Source of the DNA: Eustoma russellianum
Lineage: Eukaryota; Streptophyta; Magnoliopsida; Gentianales; Gentianaceae
Length of the DNA stretch: 64,000 nucleotides
Assembly (NCBI GenBank): GCA_036186865.1
Contig: AP025067.1
Location: forward strand, 28,183,043-28,247,042
Reading direction: 5' to 3'
Shown here: piece after piece, positions 1 through 10,881 of the stretch
Layout of the letters: each line of letters starts with the position of its first letter
How positions within the stretch are numbered: the first letter of the stretch is position 1
Notes under the pieces: model-generated
What the model was told of the DNA's origin: nothing
What the model saw: the letters and a program-made list of their open reading frames with translations, nothing else
Databases searched by the model: none
Made by a program: the position numbers and the translations under genes

Positions 1-829
1 GACTCTCATATTCAACCTTTAATACATGTCCATTTAATATAACAGTTGAGACAAGGGGTTCTTGTAGATCAACTTCAACACACACACGAGCATATTTACC
101 CCTTGTCACATGCATAGTATTCTGATCGATCTTTACGGCACGTCCAAGTTTATCCCCTACCCGCATGAGAACACTTTCACTAAAGTATTCGAGAGGCAGT
201 CACGGAACTCGTACCCATACCAACGTCGAGGAGAGTGCCTCTGTGGACGGTTGAAAGCCAGGCCGGAACTTATTCACCAAAAGATAATGACCTTGAATAA
301 CCCAAGGTCCATTTTCTAGGACGTACATATAATCTTCTTTGGAATAGAATCGTACGACATGATATCCCTCCTCTAGATCAATGATATCTAGACGTTTCTG
401 CAGTGTCCACATATCCGTGAGGCGTTGTGAAAGTACTGGGAACGATATGTTTCGACCTAGTGGTTTGACAATTAAGGCACGACGCCAAGGACGCCAAAGA
501 GTTTCCCATTCAGACGCTGGGATATCTACTGCAACCCGGCCAGGTCCGAGATTTTCTAGGGTGTAATCCAGATTCGTAGCTTTAAGATTGATATCAACCT
601 CGGCAAGATCATCGTCTTCGTCTGCCCCCGTGTAAATCTGCGATGTAGAATCAGTATCATATTGTGGAGGATTACTGTGAAACAGATTGGCCCATGCCCG
701 TTCTCCTATATGCGGTGGATCATCCACTGAAATTGGATCACCAGACGCATGACGTTTGTATTTTTTCACACTGCGGTGAATCTGATCCGCTTCTTCTACT
801 GTGGTTTCAGTATGATCGTCGATGTTCAT
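1..829 (-). pseudogene. LINE (L1-type) ORF1, DUF4283-like, broken and cut by the window edge
   Basis: The minus-strand reading starts at 829 and encodes an acidic N-terminal region, then a DUF4283-type fold (motifs ALIVKPLGR, FYSKEDY, ENGPWVIQGHYLLV). This is the RNA-binding ORF1 protein typical of plant L1-like LINEs. A TGA at about 198-200 stops it, and the same frame then continues with LPLEYFSESVLMRVGDKLGR and RGKYARVCVEVDL to the window edge, so a single nonsense change breaks an otherwise open ORF1. The zinc knuckle that normally follows lies beyond base 1. Family assignment is from remembered motifs; the stop and the in-frame continuation are read directly. Confidence 0.85.
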
Positions 830-922
830 TATGTTGAACTGTTAGCCGGCAGTATTGCCGGAGATGTGCGGCAGCGAACGGTTGCTAAATGCACGACGGT
901 TACGAGCGCACAAAGGTGACTT

Positions 923-994
923 AAAATTTGGACCATTTCTTGATTTGTGCGTGTCATCCTTGCGCAATGGCCATGCTAATCTTCTCTGTATCGT
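923..994 (-). ncRNA. U6: U6 snRNA-like sequence, 3' two thirds (pseudogene)
   Basis: Read on the minus strand, this 72-nt block matches the conserved U6 core from ACGATACAGAGAAGATTAGC through the CAAGGATGACACGCACAAAT region to the 3' end GGTCCAAATTTT, with only a few substitutions. The first ~30 nt of U6 are not recognisable; only short pieces such as GGGACATTCC occur beyond 1020. I see no plant snRNA upstream sequence element or correctly spaced TATA box to the right, so it is unlikely to be an active Pol III gene. It lies on the same strand as the LINE ORF1 and ends about 93 nt upstream of that start codon. Confidence 0.85.
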
Positions 995-1329
995 CTGCGG
1001 GAATCATTTTGAGAAAAACATCTACGGGAATGTCCCTGATTTTGTTCAGCCCGTAGGTTCTTACACTCAGTAGCTTTAGGGTAGTCTTGGTTGAGTCCGG
1101 TACAATGTAACATGGGGGAATGGCGATTCTTTAACTATGTACATTAATTTTTGTTTATTCCTTTCTTTTCGACTTGTTAGCCTGTAAAAACAGTTTGCAG
1201 AATTTCAGCTGATGAGGTGGAAACGCAGAGTATGCGATTTAATTGGGTAGCTTATCTCCTATTTTGGGTGTCTAGAAACCAGCAAAAGGAATATATATAA
1301 CGTGTGATATCATTGGAGTTGGCGGTTTG
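995..1329. other. Intergenic, nothing recognised
   Basis: There is no coding, RNA or repeat signature between the U6-like block and the solo LTR. The first ~70 bases may be the degenerate 5' end of the U6-like copy. Confidence 0.5.
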
Positions 1330-2384
1330 TGTTGGAGTAATTGGACTTTGGTCCAATAAGACAAGTTGTAAACTTGGTTAGCAACATACTTTGAGTTTAA
1401 TTATAATTAATTTCTATTAATAACAAATATAAATTAATGCATCCTTAATTATCTATGTAAGAGTATATAATTTTAGGCTTTGGAATCACTCAATTATGAT
1501 ACCAAATGACTGGGAAATTAATGCTCAAATTGGGTGTTAAACATTGTCAATTTTGATCCAATGGTTGTAGTTCAAACTGACCAAACTGCCCAACAATATG
1601 TGGCTTTCATCCGACGCCTAAGGATTGATCCAGCAATGCGGTTTTCATCCAACGACTGTGGATTAACCCGTCCAACAGATGCGGGCTCGGGCCGGTTCCT
1701 ATCTATTTGGAGAAAATTTCTTTGGGCTTTGGATTAATTATTTGTAAAAGGCTACAGGCCTAAGTGCACAGCGGCCCAACAAAAAGTCTCCAAGAGCGGT
1801 CTGGTTTTGATCTAACGTTGTCAATTTTGATCTAATGGCTGTAGTTCAAACTGACCAAACTGCCCAACAATATGTAGTTTTCATCCGACGCCTAATGATT
1901 GATCCGGCAGTGCGGTTTTCATCCAACGAATGTGGATTAACCCGTCCAGAAACCATCCAACAAACATTGTTTCGGTTTTAATCTGACAGCTCTGGTTGAT
2001 CTACGGTTTTGATCCGATGGTCAAAAATTAATATGCTCAAATTCTCCAACCGACTCCTCTATATAAAATGGGCCTTGGGTGCTCTCAGAACACACACAAT
2101 CTTCTCTTCTGCACTCTTCTCCTTCTTCATTCTGCATCAAGTTCGTGAGAAGTCGGGGCGCTCGAAGGTTCGATAAGGTTCAAGTTGCAGCAGTGCCGCT
2201 CGACTGAACAGACAACCGTTGTATCATGGGAGACGGTTGCTGACTCCGGTTGGGCACACTATACCGGAGCAATAAGTCTTAAGGACAGAGTTCTCGACTC
2301 GCTTCGGATTTGATCTATTGTTTACTGTTTTTTATATGCGTATACACCACTACCGCGTCTTGATACAGAATTGGTGTTCTAACA
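1330..2384 (+). repeat. Solo LTR, Copia family shared with the 7294-14697 element
   Basis: The block starts TGTTGGAG and ends TTCTAACA, and is flanked by near-identical 5-bp duplications (GTTTG at 1325-1329, GTTCG at 2385-2389). Its first 220 bp match the reverse complement of the LTRs at 7294-8451 and 13510-14697 (for example CAACGTACTTTGAGCTTAAT and TCACTCAATTATGAT with small changes). Its 3' part matches too, including the AAGTCTTAAGGACAGAGT block. A TATA box (CTATATAAAATGG, about 2058) precedes a pyrimidine-rich leader. No internal region is attached, as expected from LTR-LTR recombination. Confidence 0.85.
1541..1948 (+). repeat. Direct duplication of a 134-bp block inside the solo LTR
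   Basis: Bases 1541-1674 and 1815-1948 are two diverged copies of the same 134-bp sequence, running from TTGTCAATTTTGATC to GGATTAACCCGTCCA. Both lie in the U3 region upstream of the TATA box and carry the GATC-plus-ACGG-type motifs that recur in this LTR family. Confidence 0.85.
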
Positions 2385-2426
2385 GTTCGAATAGTGTGTC
2401 ACACAGGCGGAAAAAGATGCACAGCA

Positions 2427-2703
2427 GAAATGGCTTGCTTTGCCCCCAGGGGCATAGTCCAGTGGTAAGTGGCAAAGGTGATTGGGGCTAGAACCCCGAC
2501 GTCCCGAGTTCGAGTCCGTGTGGAGACAATCCTTGTTGAAATATTACAAGGGTTGCCTCTGGGATGGCTGAGTCTCGTGTGTCCTCTCCCTTTGCAGGGC
2601 TGCCGGTGGAGCACATCCCTCGATTTACATCCCACCTGGCTAAGGAGCCTCTGGTACAGGTATGGGAAGAACCCACTCCCTCATCAAAGAAATAGCTTGC
2701 TTT
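2427..2703 (+). mobile_element. tRNA-derived SINE (family A), copy 1
   Basis: The body (2442-2688, 247 bp) is flanked by 15-bp target-site duplications GAAATGGCTTGCTTT and GAAATAGCTTGCTTT with one mismatch. A Pol III A box (TAGTCCAGTGG) sits near the start and a B box (GAGTTCGAGTCC) about 50 bp later. The tRNA-like head is followed by an unrelated body ending CTCATCAAA. A second copy lies at 6773-7050. Short ORFs here are shadows. Confidence 0.92.
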
Positions 2704-2964
2704 TGGTCATGTTGTGACTTGTGAAAGAGGCATCACAGAGATGAAAGGATTGATTCTTAAGCACAACTTTTTTTTGTTTAGGCTATGGATAGGACTCAAT
2801 GTGCTTTATGCTCTATTGGGAAAAGAGGGGATCTATGGTGTGCGGTATTCTAAGTAATGAAAAGCGCCAAAGAGCTTGCTGCCGTTTTATCTTTGGCTAA
2901 TTATGTTTATCTCTATGTAGAATCATTACTTGATTTTCATAATATTCTTGTTAAATATCTATAA
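2704..2964. other. Intergenic, nothing recognised
   Basis: AT-rich sequence without a coding signal or a repeat I recognise. Confidence 0.5.
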
Positions 2965-3130
2965 AAAAAACGTTTCCGATCCATTAGTTTCCACATTTGC
3001 ACAGGGTCCAATGAGAAAAGCGATCTGATGTACGCAACCTTACACTTTTACATTGTGCAAGAGGCTGTTTCTACGGCTCGAACATATGACCTCAAAGTCA
3101 CAAACCAGTAACCTTACATGTTGCTCAAAA
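2965..3130 (-). repeat. Au-like SINE copy
   Basis: The reverse strand carries a B-box-like TTCGAGCCGTAGAAACAGCC, then the conserved stretch CTCTTGCACAATG...GTAAGGTTGCGTACATCAG and an A-rich end. This order matches the plant Au SINE family as I remember it. The copy is diverged and its target-site duplications are not clear. Confidence 0.65.
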
Positions 3131-4740
3131 ACCCGCCCTCATTCTTATTCAATATCTATCTATTACAAATCAGAATATTAGAAAGTAAGTACCCATTCAA
3201 GGGACTGGAGCATTTCTGTGGACCAAGTCTGCTGTAACAAATCATGTTAAAGAAATACAAGATTTTCTCGAACAGTTTAAAAAATTGAAAGAACTTTGCT
3301 TGCTTGGTCTTTCTAGAATGACGAATGCCATTTGATTTTTTTTTTTCTTTTTCTGTTTTTACAATAAGAGGCTGACAGGAAATAAGGGGATTAAAAAAAA
3401 ATCATGCCTATTCAAAGAAAGTGGAATGATAAATGAGCAATAAGCAGGTTGATAAGGGAAAAGATGCAAATTAAACTAACCCTCTTCATTAATACTATAG
3501 TAATGATCTTTGAATTGACATGACATAGAAATTGGCGTTCCCTTGGTAAGTAAATTAGGTATATGCTGCCAAATAACGTTCACGTCTAACATTTGAGTAG
3601 CATTTTGTTTATTTGTGTCTAAGTGAAAATCATTCATTACAAATTACATGAGCAAACTTGTGCCGGATGCGAATCCGATTATACGATATATTTCCTCTAA
3701 ATTATTCAATTTGAGCTAGCTAGGATTTTTGCCTCTCTAACTAAAATCTTCCCTTGCTTAATTTCAGACTTGAGACTTAAGCATTAGTTTATCCTACCCT
3801 ACATAATTCGTCCTCCCTATATAGATAGCATTTTGAATTGCATTGAGTATACTCATTTTCTCGAAATAAAAGGAAACTTGTCAATATATCATTCAAATCT
3901 TATTTAATTAACTTGGCATTAAATTGAAAGAGTGGCACTATGTAAACAAGATTATATGCCATTTTAGCTTCGTGGAAATTGATACTCTCTGTCGCCACCA
4001 AGTATAATGTTTGGATTCTCCTAATCCATAGGTGGGATCTTTCCATTTGTTTTTGAGTATTGCACCACAATTAATGAAGAAAATATACATTGGTGTAAAA
4101 AAAATTTCATTTGGTGCTTCATTTTGAATGAAGATAATCGTTAGACATATTGATACTCTACGTCTCTAAAATATTGTTACAGTTAGTCAAACATATAGTT
4201 GGTCAAATATCATTTAAAGTAAAATTGTTAAGTATTTTACACATTAATTATTGAAATTTGATCTTAAACAATGTGAAGTGTATTTTGACAATCTATTGTG
4301 TCTAATAATTTAAAAATTCGGTCTTAATTGATGTTTGAGTAACTATGATAATATTTTTTTGATGGAAGAAGTATTAGATAAGGTGTCACTTTATTAGCTT
4401 CATGGTTTCCAGATATTTTGATACATAATCTTTTTGACATGTAATTAGCACAAACGCTGGTCATAATTTTCTTAAAAAAATGCTCAAAATAGTTTCTATG
4501 TCAACGTGTTGCATCAGGAAAGAAGGAAACAATTTCTGTAAAATATCACATCTCTTTCCATCAATATTTCATCTTAATTTCTCAACTTTTTCATTCTTAG
4601 CTATGTGACAACATTACATATACTATATGATATTTTGAAACCTTGTCTCCCATTAACACAGTCCTCGTGTTGTCGTCTTTCATTTGGAAAATAGATTACT
4701 CTATCGAGGCCCTTTCTCCATGATAATTCAGTTTGACAGT
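3131..4740. other. AT-rich intergenic DNA, nothing recognised
   Basis: About 1.6 kb with only short ORFs, low-complexity A/T runs and no motif of a known gene, RNA or transposon. Confidence 0.55.
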
Positions 4741-4744
4741 GTAA

Positions 4745-5005
4745 AAGGCTAAATCCCTCGCTCTAGGCCTCACCTCCCCAGTCCTAAAAAGCATTGTGGA
4801 TGATGTAAGTTAGGAGTCAAGCGGCCTTCTAGGTTGGGTGAGGACTTACGCACTGACCCACAAGGTGTTCCCCGCAAACCAAGCATTCGGCCTAGCAGCA
4901 GTGGACATCTACACTGTACGTGTCACTGGATTCGAACTTTTTACCTCTTGAAGCAAATCCCAGCTTGAGTATCAACTGAACTATGCCCTGGAGGCATGGT
5001 TCAGC
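4745..5005 (-). repeat. tRNA-derived SINE (family C), copy 1
   Basis: On the minus strand it starts with CCAGGGCATAGTTCAGTTGA (A box) and has a B box (AAGTTCGAATCC) downstream, followed by a body with blocks shared with 15100-15320 and 23535-23795. The three copies are diverged, which suggests an old family. Confidence 0.7.
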
Positions 5006-5207
5006 TTCTTGAAGTTCTGCAAAGGGGTAAGGGTGGGGGTGTGTGGATATACCACGCTTACTTGTTTGCTTCTATTGTTCTCTCTTATTATGCTTATTTG
5101 ACTCTGGTAAATTTGCAATAGAATCAATGTTTATTATATGATGTTTGAAGTGGAAAACATGGACATATGTTCACTTTTAATATATTAGAGGTTTCATAGG
5201 AGTATAC

Positions 5208-6451
5208 TTTTGGAGAAAGTTGAAAGAAATGGGTCAAGTTGCAAACCATGGTTAGCAACGTACTTTGAGCTTAATTTATAATTAGTTTTCATCAATGACA
5301 TGTGGAAACTAATGAATCTTTAATTACCTACGTATCAAGTAGATAATTTTAGGTTTTTGAATCACTCAATTACGAAACCAGGTAAATGAAAAATTAATGC
5401 TCAAAGTAGAGGTAAAATAAGTTGAAATCAGCTCAGCTCGGCTCGTGCTCAGGCTTGGACACTTGCTTGGGCTCATGTTGCGGGCTACAAGCTACAGGCC
5501 GAATCCTGCAGGCTGCATCCTATCTGTTAGAGAAGTTTGTTTGAATTAATTTCTCTCAGGTAGTTGTGATCGGATAAAACTGAAATTTAAAAAACTGTTA
5601 AGCTTAACTGTGCTATGCTGACCTGAGCAGTTATCCGATCTGAGGGCTCAGATTGAACAGTTATTTAATCCAACGGCTGCAGACAGACCTGATGTGGTTA
5701 TCTGATCCAGAGGTTCAGGCCGAGTAGGTATCTGATCCTACGGCTGTGGTTGTAACTGAGTGTAACAACTTGACATCGGTTTTCCCTATAAATATGAGGC
5801 CGAGCTGACCTCTGTGGTCATTCAAAAATCGATCAGAAAGCAATTTCTTCTTTTCTCTATACAATCTCTCTCTGCAAAATCATTTTCTCCTACATACACT
5901 CAACATCCTCTGCATTTCAAGTCATCCAAGAAGTCAGGGACATTTTACAGGTCCATTGAGTTTATACGCTGCAGTGTCGCTCGTCTGAACTGGTTCCATT
6001 GTATCCCAGGAGACAATTGCTTCATTTGGTTGAGCACAGTATATCGGATCAATAAGCCTTAAGGACAGAGTCCTTGAGTCACCTCGCATTGTCTGCTCGG
6101 CTGAACTGCTAAGTTACTATTAGCCCAGCACTGTCTCGCTAAGCTGCTGCCAAGATGAGCTTTGTTGTGTGCTAAGCTCGGCTGATCAGTTGATAATGTA
6201 GCACAGTTGTTCTGCAGTGCTGCCGAGCTGAACACTGCTGTGTGTGAGCTCGGTTGTTTGGCTGTTAGAGCATTTGTTGCTCAACAGGCTTGATGTGCTG
6301 AGGTCGGCAAGTCGGATGTCCAAACGGCAAACTCAATTGCGCTGCTTGGACTGATCTGATTTGACTGATCGATCTGACCTATACTAAGCTCAACAAGTCG
6401 GCTGTTGCTTTATTTTACAAGCACGCATTGTACAGAAACGTTTAACCTAAC
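5208..6451 (+). repeat. Second, diverged solo LTR of the same Copia family
   Basis: The left end (TTTTGGAGAAAG, TG mutated to TT) and the next 200 bp align with the start of the LTRs at 1330 and 13510 (GTTAGCAACGTACTTTGAGC, ATCACTCAATTACGA). The centre carries repeated GATCCAACGG-like motifs and a TATA box (CCCTATAAATATG, about 5785). The 3' half shares CATTGTATCCCAGGAGACA and CTTAAGGACAGAGTCCT with the other LTRs, but then runs into GCTCGGCTGA-rich sequence of its own. The right boundary is approximate and no clean duplication was found. Confidence 0.7.
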
Positions 6452-6599
6452 GTGCTTTGATTTTTTCCAAATACGACCATATAGGAAGGGTTGTCTTGGG
6501 CATTCCGCCTCGCCTTCGACCATGAATACGTAAATAAAAATAGTAATAGTTTGTATGCAACTTTTTAATAATAAAGAAATAAATAGAGTGTACCATCTA

Positions 6600-6700
6600 T
6601 TTAATTATAATCAATCCATCATACTCCGTATATTCCAACGACAGCAAAAGCTATCGTTAGGATCTAGAAAGGATGAACGACAAACAAACGATACCTCTAT
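6600..6700 (-). repeat. RTE LINE 3'-tail fragment
   Basis: The reverse complement of this stretch contains GATCCTAACGATAGCTTTTG, then CTGTCGTTGGAATATACGG. It is the end of the RTE-like tail found complete at 52565-52830. The copy is short and 5' truncated. Confidence 0.6.
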
Positions 6701-6772
6701 GCAAGAAAAAAAACTAAAATTTGAATAGTATCTGTCTATGTGATAAAAGTAAAGAAGAAAGTAGGAAGACTA

Positions 6773-7050
6773 GCTAATAGTTACTGTTGCTCCCAGGGGC
6801 ATAGTTCAGTGGTAAGTGGCAAAGGTGATTGGGGCTAGAATCCGACGTTCCGAGTTCGAGTCCGTGTGGACACAATCCTTGTTGAAATATTACAAGGGTT
6901 GTCTCTGTGCTGGCTGAGTCTCGTGTGTCCTCTCCCTTTACAGGGCTACCGGTGGAGCACATCCCTCGATTTACATCCCACCTGACTAAGGGGCCTCTGG
7001 TACAGGTGGGGGAGAACTCACTCCCTCATCAAAGCTAATAGTTACTGTTG
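6773..7050 (+). mobile_element. tRNA-derived SINE (family A), copy 2
   Basis: The body (6790-7033, 244 bp) is bounded by a perfect 17-bp target-site duplication, GCTAATAGTTACTGTTG (6773-6789 and 7034-7050). The A box (TAGTTCAGTGG) and B box (GAGTTCGAGTCC) are intact. It matches the copy at 2442-2688 over its full length, differing by scattered substitutions. The perfect duplication suggests a fairly recent insertion. Confidence 0.95.
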
Positions 7051-7293
7051 AACTTCTGCAGTAGATATAGGTGCTAGATAGACGGTTTGTTGTGTATGCT
7101 TAGGCCCATATGGTACACGAACATTAACAATTAAAAAAATAGACATATAAATACCAACTTACACAACACATACTCAGTATATCTCAACAATAGCAAAAGT
7201 TATTGTTAGAGTAGGATAAAAGGCAGACAAACAATCCTCATCTCAAAGGATAGAGAGTTTGAAACTAGTGAGACTTTCGGCTCTATATGTACC

Positions 7294-8451
7294 TATTGGA
7301 AACAATCAATCCTGTACTAAGACGCAGTCGTTCGGTGTGTGCGTATGGAAATAACAAAATAAACCAAACCCGGCCGAGTCGAGGACTCTGTCCTTAAGAC
7401 GTATTGCTCCGGTATACTGTGTCCAACCGGCGTTAGCAACCGTCTCCCAGGATACAACGGGTACCTGTTCAGTTGAGCGGCACTGCTGAACTTGAACTAC
7501 TTCGAACTTTCGAGTGTCCTGACTTCTCTTGGACGGAATGCAAAACCTTGAATGCTATGAATGCTATATGCTACGAATGCAGTGAGAAAGTGTTGTCTAG
7601 AATACACCCCTTGCCCTGTTTATATAGGGGAGTCAGTTGGAGAACAGATTACCGTGACCGTCGGATCAAAACTGTAGTTTGATTTAAGCCATTAGATGAA
7701 AACCTCCTATCCAATTTTGGAAGGTTTAATCTCAGCCTTTAGATTGAAAACTGATTCGCAGGTTTAAACCTGGAGCGTTAGATGGAAACTACATTCGGTT
7801 GGGCGGTTAGGTCAGTTTAAATCTCGGCCGTTAGATCAAAGCTGCCTCTTCCGCCACCATTAGATCAAACCAGATTGATCTTATCACATGTAGGAGGATA
7901 GCATTGGTTTCAAGTTTGAAACACAACCGCCCAGCAGAAAGAATTCTACACGCTGTCCAACTTCGATCGATGTGATCGATCGATGTACGTCAGAATCATT
8001 TCGAACCTTTTTGTCCAGCTTCGATCGATTACATCGATCGATCAAAGTGACATCGATCGATCGATGTTAGACAGAATGATCTGAAGTTTCCTGTCCAGCT
8101 TCGATCGATGACATCGATCGATCGAAGTGACATTGATCGATCGATGTCCGTCAGAAACTTCTCACGCCACATGGACACATCCAATGTGGTATTCCTCCAT
8201 AAGGGTGACACGTCACCCATCAACAACGTTTTCCATCCATTTTGAGCATTAATTTCTCATTCACCCGATATCATAATTGAGTGATTCCACAGCCTAAAAT
8301 TAACTACTCGTTACGTAAATAATTAAGGACACATTAGTTTTCGATTTTCATTATCGGAAAACTTATCATAATTAAGCTCAAAGTACGTTGCTCAACCAAG
8401 TTTTGCAACCTTCTTTAATGGGTCAAAGCCCAAACCTTTAATTCTCCAACA
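7294..8451 (-). repeat. 3' LTR of the Copia element
   Basis: This 1158-bp LTR pairs with 13510-14697. Its outer end reads TATTGG where the partner has TGTTGG. The minus-strand promoter contains CTATATAAACAGGG (about 7618-7631). Further upstream in U3 are several TTAGATCAAA-like repeats and an ATCGATCGAT-rich block (7966-8150). Confidence 0.92.
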
Positions 8452-8978
8452 ATCCCCCACATGAATGGAAATTAATACAAATGCATATGCAGACTCTAAC
8501 GAGAAGTCAGACAAAAAAATGTCGCATCAGTAGAGGTAGCTTCTGGCTTTGAACCTTTCCTAGTGATGTACCATCGGATTCACTCGGCAAACCAGTCAGC
8601 CTTTGTTGTGAACCTAGACAACGATACTCACACAACATTTTCTTTAACACCCTTTTGGTTCTCATGGTTGTGTTCGTTTTGGCCATGAACAACCTGGTTT
8701 CAGAAAGCGTTTTAGAGAAATCTTGCCTCCTAGACTTTCTCATAGAAGCGGCCCCACTTCACACTTACATAGGTGATTCCTATCAAGAGTAGTCTGCCAT
8801 ACTCCACTTGATGTATCAAGATATAGGACATCATTAAAAGCTTTAGCTTACCCTGAATATTTTCTGCAGAAAGCACTTTTATGTGACGGAATGAGTAAGT
8901 GCTAACTGAATCTTCATAACTTAGTTGTCCCATTGAACCAAGATTCTGGGATCTCCAGTCAACAAGGTTGGGTTACCA
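8452..8978 (-). other. 3' untranslated region of the Copia element
   Basis: This lies between the RNase H stop codon and the polypurine tract. Two short minus-strand ORFs occur here, but neither shows a recognisable domain, and I treat them as chance. Confidence 0.6.
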
Positions 8979-10028
8979 TTACAAATATTCTTGCATTATA
9001 GGCTTTAGTCCCATCCCGTTTGTCAATCTTGACATCTGATCTCTAGGCAAGCCTTTTGTAAACGGATACGCAAGATTCTCCATTGATTTTATATAATCAA
9101 TGGAAATCACGCCATTAGAGATCAACTGTTTAATGGTATTATGTCTCCGACGTATGTCTCGTGACTTACCATTGTAGATGCTGCTTTGAGCACGTCCTAC
9201 AGCTGACTGACTATCACAGTGTATGCTAATAGGAGCGATCGGTTTAGGCCAGCACGGAATATCTTCTAGGAAATTTCGAAGCCATTCAGCCTCTTCCCCA
9301 GCTTTATCTAGCGCTATGAACTCAGCTTCCATAGTAGACCGAGCTATGCACGTTTGTTTCGTGGATTTCCACGACACAGCAGCACCACCAACAGTGAACA
9401 AGTATCCACTGGTGGACTTAGAGTCTTTACTATCTGATATCCAATTTGTATCGTAATATCCTTCTAATACTGCTGGATATCTCGTATAATGTAATCCAAG
9501 ATTCATTGTGTATTTCAGATACCTCATCACTCTGTTAAGAGCTTTCCAATGATCATCACTTGGATTACTGGTAAACCTGCTCAATTTGTTTACTGAACAA
9601 GCTAAGTCTGGTCTTGTACAATTCGTTATGTACATCAGACTTCCAATAACCTGAGAGTACTTTAATTGAGCTACAGGTTCGCCTCGATTCTTCCTTAAGT
9701 GTATACTTAAGTCAAGTGGGGTCTTTATCGGTTTTGTTTCAAACATATTGAACCTTTTGAGAACAGATTCAATATAGTGAGTTTGCGACATAACAAGATC
9801 ATCAGCTATCCGAGAAATTTTAATTCCCAGAATAACATTGGCAACCCCCATGTCCTTCATATCAAAATTTCGTGTTAACATCTTCTTTGTACTCAAGATG
9901 ATGTCACGAGTACTGCCCATGATTAGCATGTCGTCTACATAGAGACATACTATTACATAGGCATTAGGTGTGCTCTTGATGTACACACACTTGTCGCACT
10001 CATTGATCCTGAAGTCATTTGACATCAT
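8979..10028 (-). pseudogene. Copia RT C-terminal half and RNase H
   Basis: The 349-residue frame contains the RT catalytic block [12 protein letters not shown] near residue 30, followed by the connection region and RNase H with [19 protein letters not shown] and HCDSQSAVG. It copies element RNA into DNA and degrades the template. Its start is artificial: the upstream RT half lies in another frame (10096-10881), and the normal linking segment is disrupted at 10029-10095. RNase H reads to the natural end just before the 3' untranslated region. Confidence 0.9.
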
Positions 10029-10095
10029 TACCTAATCAAACTTTAAATGACATTGCTTAGGTGCTCGTTTAAGTCTGTACAGCGACTTAACAAGT

Positions 10096-10881
10096 CTACA
10101 CACTTTTCTTTCTTGTCCTGGAACAAAGGAACCCTTCGGGTTGTTCCATATAAATCTCTTCCTCTAACTCACCATTAAGAAAGGCAGTCTTTACATCCAT
10201 TTGATGGATTTCTAAATCATAGACTGCAGCAATGGCTACTAGCATCCTTATGGAAGCGATCCTAGTCACTGGAGAGTAGGTGTCAAAGAAGTCAAAGCCT
10301 TCTTCCTTTCTGTAGTCCTTGGCTACTAACCTGGCTTTATATTTTCCAATAGACCCATCCTCTTTAAGTTTCTTCTTGAAAATCCACTTGTAACCTAGTG
10401 GTTTACTTCCAGGTAGAAGGTCAACCAACTCCCAAGTGTGATTCTGAAGAATCGAGTCTATCTCACTGTTAATCGCCTCTTTCCAGAACGGAGCTTTTGG
10501 AGTTGACATAGCCTCGGAAAAATTCCTTGGCTCATTTTCTACCGTATAGGTTAGAAAGTCCGGTCCAAAAGACGTCGGTATTTTGGCTCGTTTGCTTTGG
10601 CGAGGTTCCTCAGTCTCTTGAGGAGTCGTCTCCCGCACTCGCTTACTCGTGCTAGCTTCTTCACTGTCTTTGTCTTTCTTTGGAAAGACATTTTCAAAGA
10701 ACATTGCATTCCTCGATTCCATGACAACATTTTCATGTATCTCAGGTATATCCGATTTGTGTACTAAGAAACGATATGCACTACTGTTCGTTGCATAGCC
10801 GATGAATATGCAATCAGCTGTTTTAGGCCCGATTCTCACTTGTCTTGGTTTAGGTACAGCAACCTTCGCCAGAAACCCCAC
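10096..10881 (-). pseudogene. Copia integrase C-terminus and RT N-terminal half
   Basis: The 261-residue frame starts in the integrase C-terminal region (ADCIFIGYATNSSAYRF), crosses a charged linker, and enters the RT domain (WELVDLLPGSKPLGYKWIFK, KARLVAKDY, QMDVKTAFLNGELEEEIYM). It overlaps the upstream integrase frame at 10836-10881, which places a frameshift near 10870. It ends before the YVDD block, which lies in the next frame. Confidence 0.9.

Noticed and set aside
2469..2717. tRNA gene at the A and B boxes of the SINE
   Set aside because: No cloverleaf can be completed and the body with flanking duplications is that of a SINE.
7966..8150. ATCGATCGAT repeats as a CRISPR array
   Set aside because: The spacing is irregular, units are short palindromes without unique spacers, it lies in an LTR, and the genome is plant nuclear.
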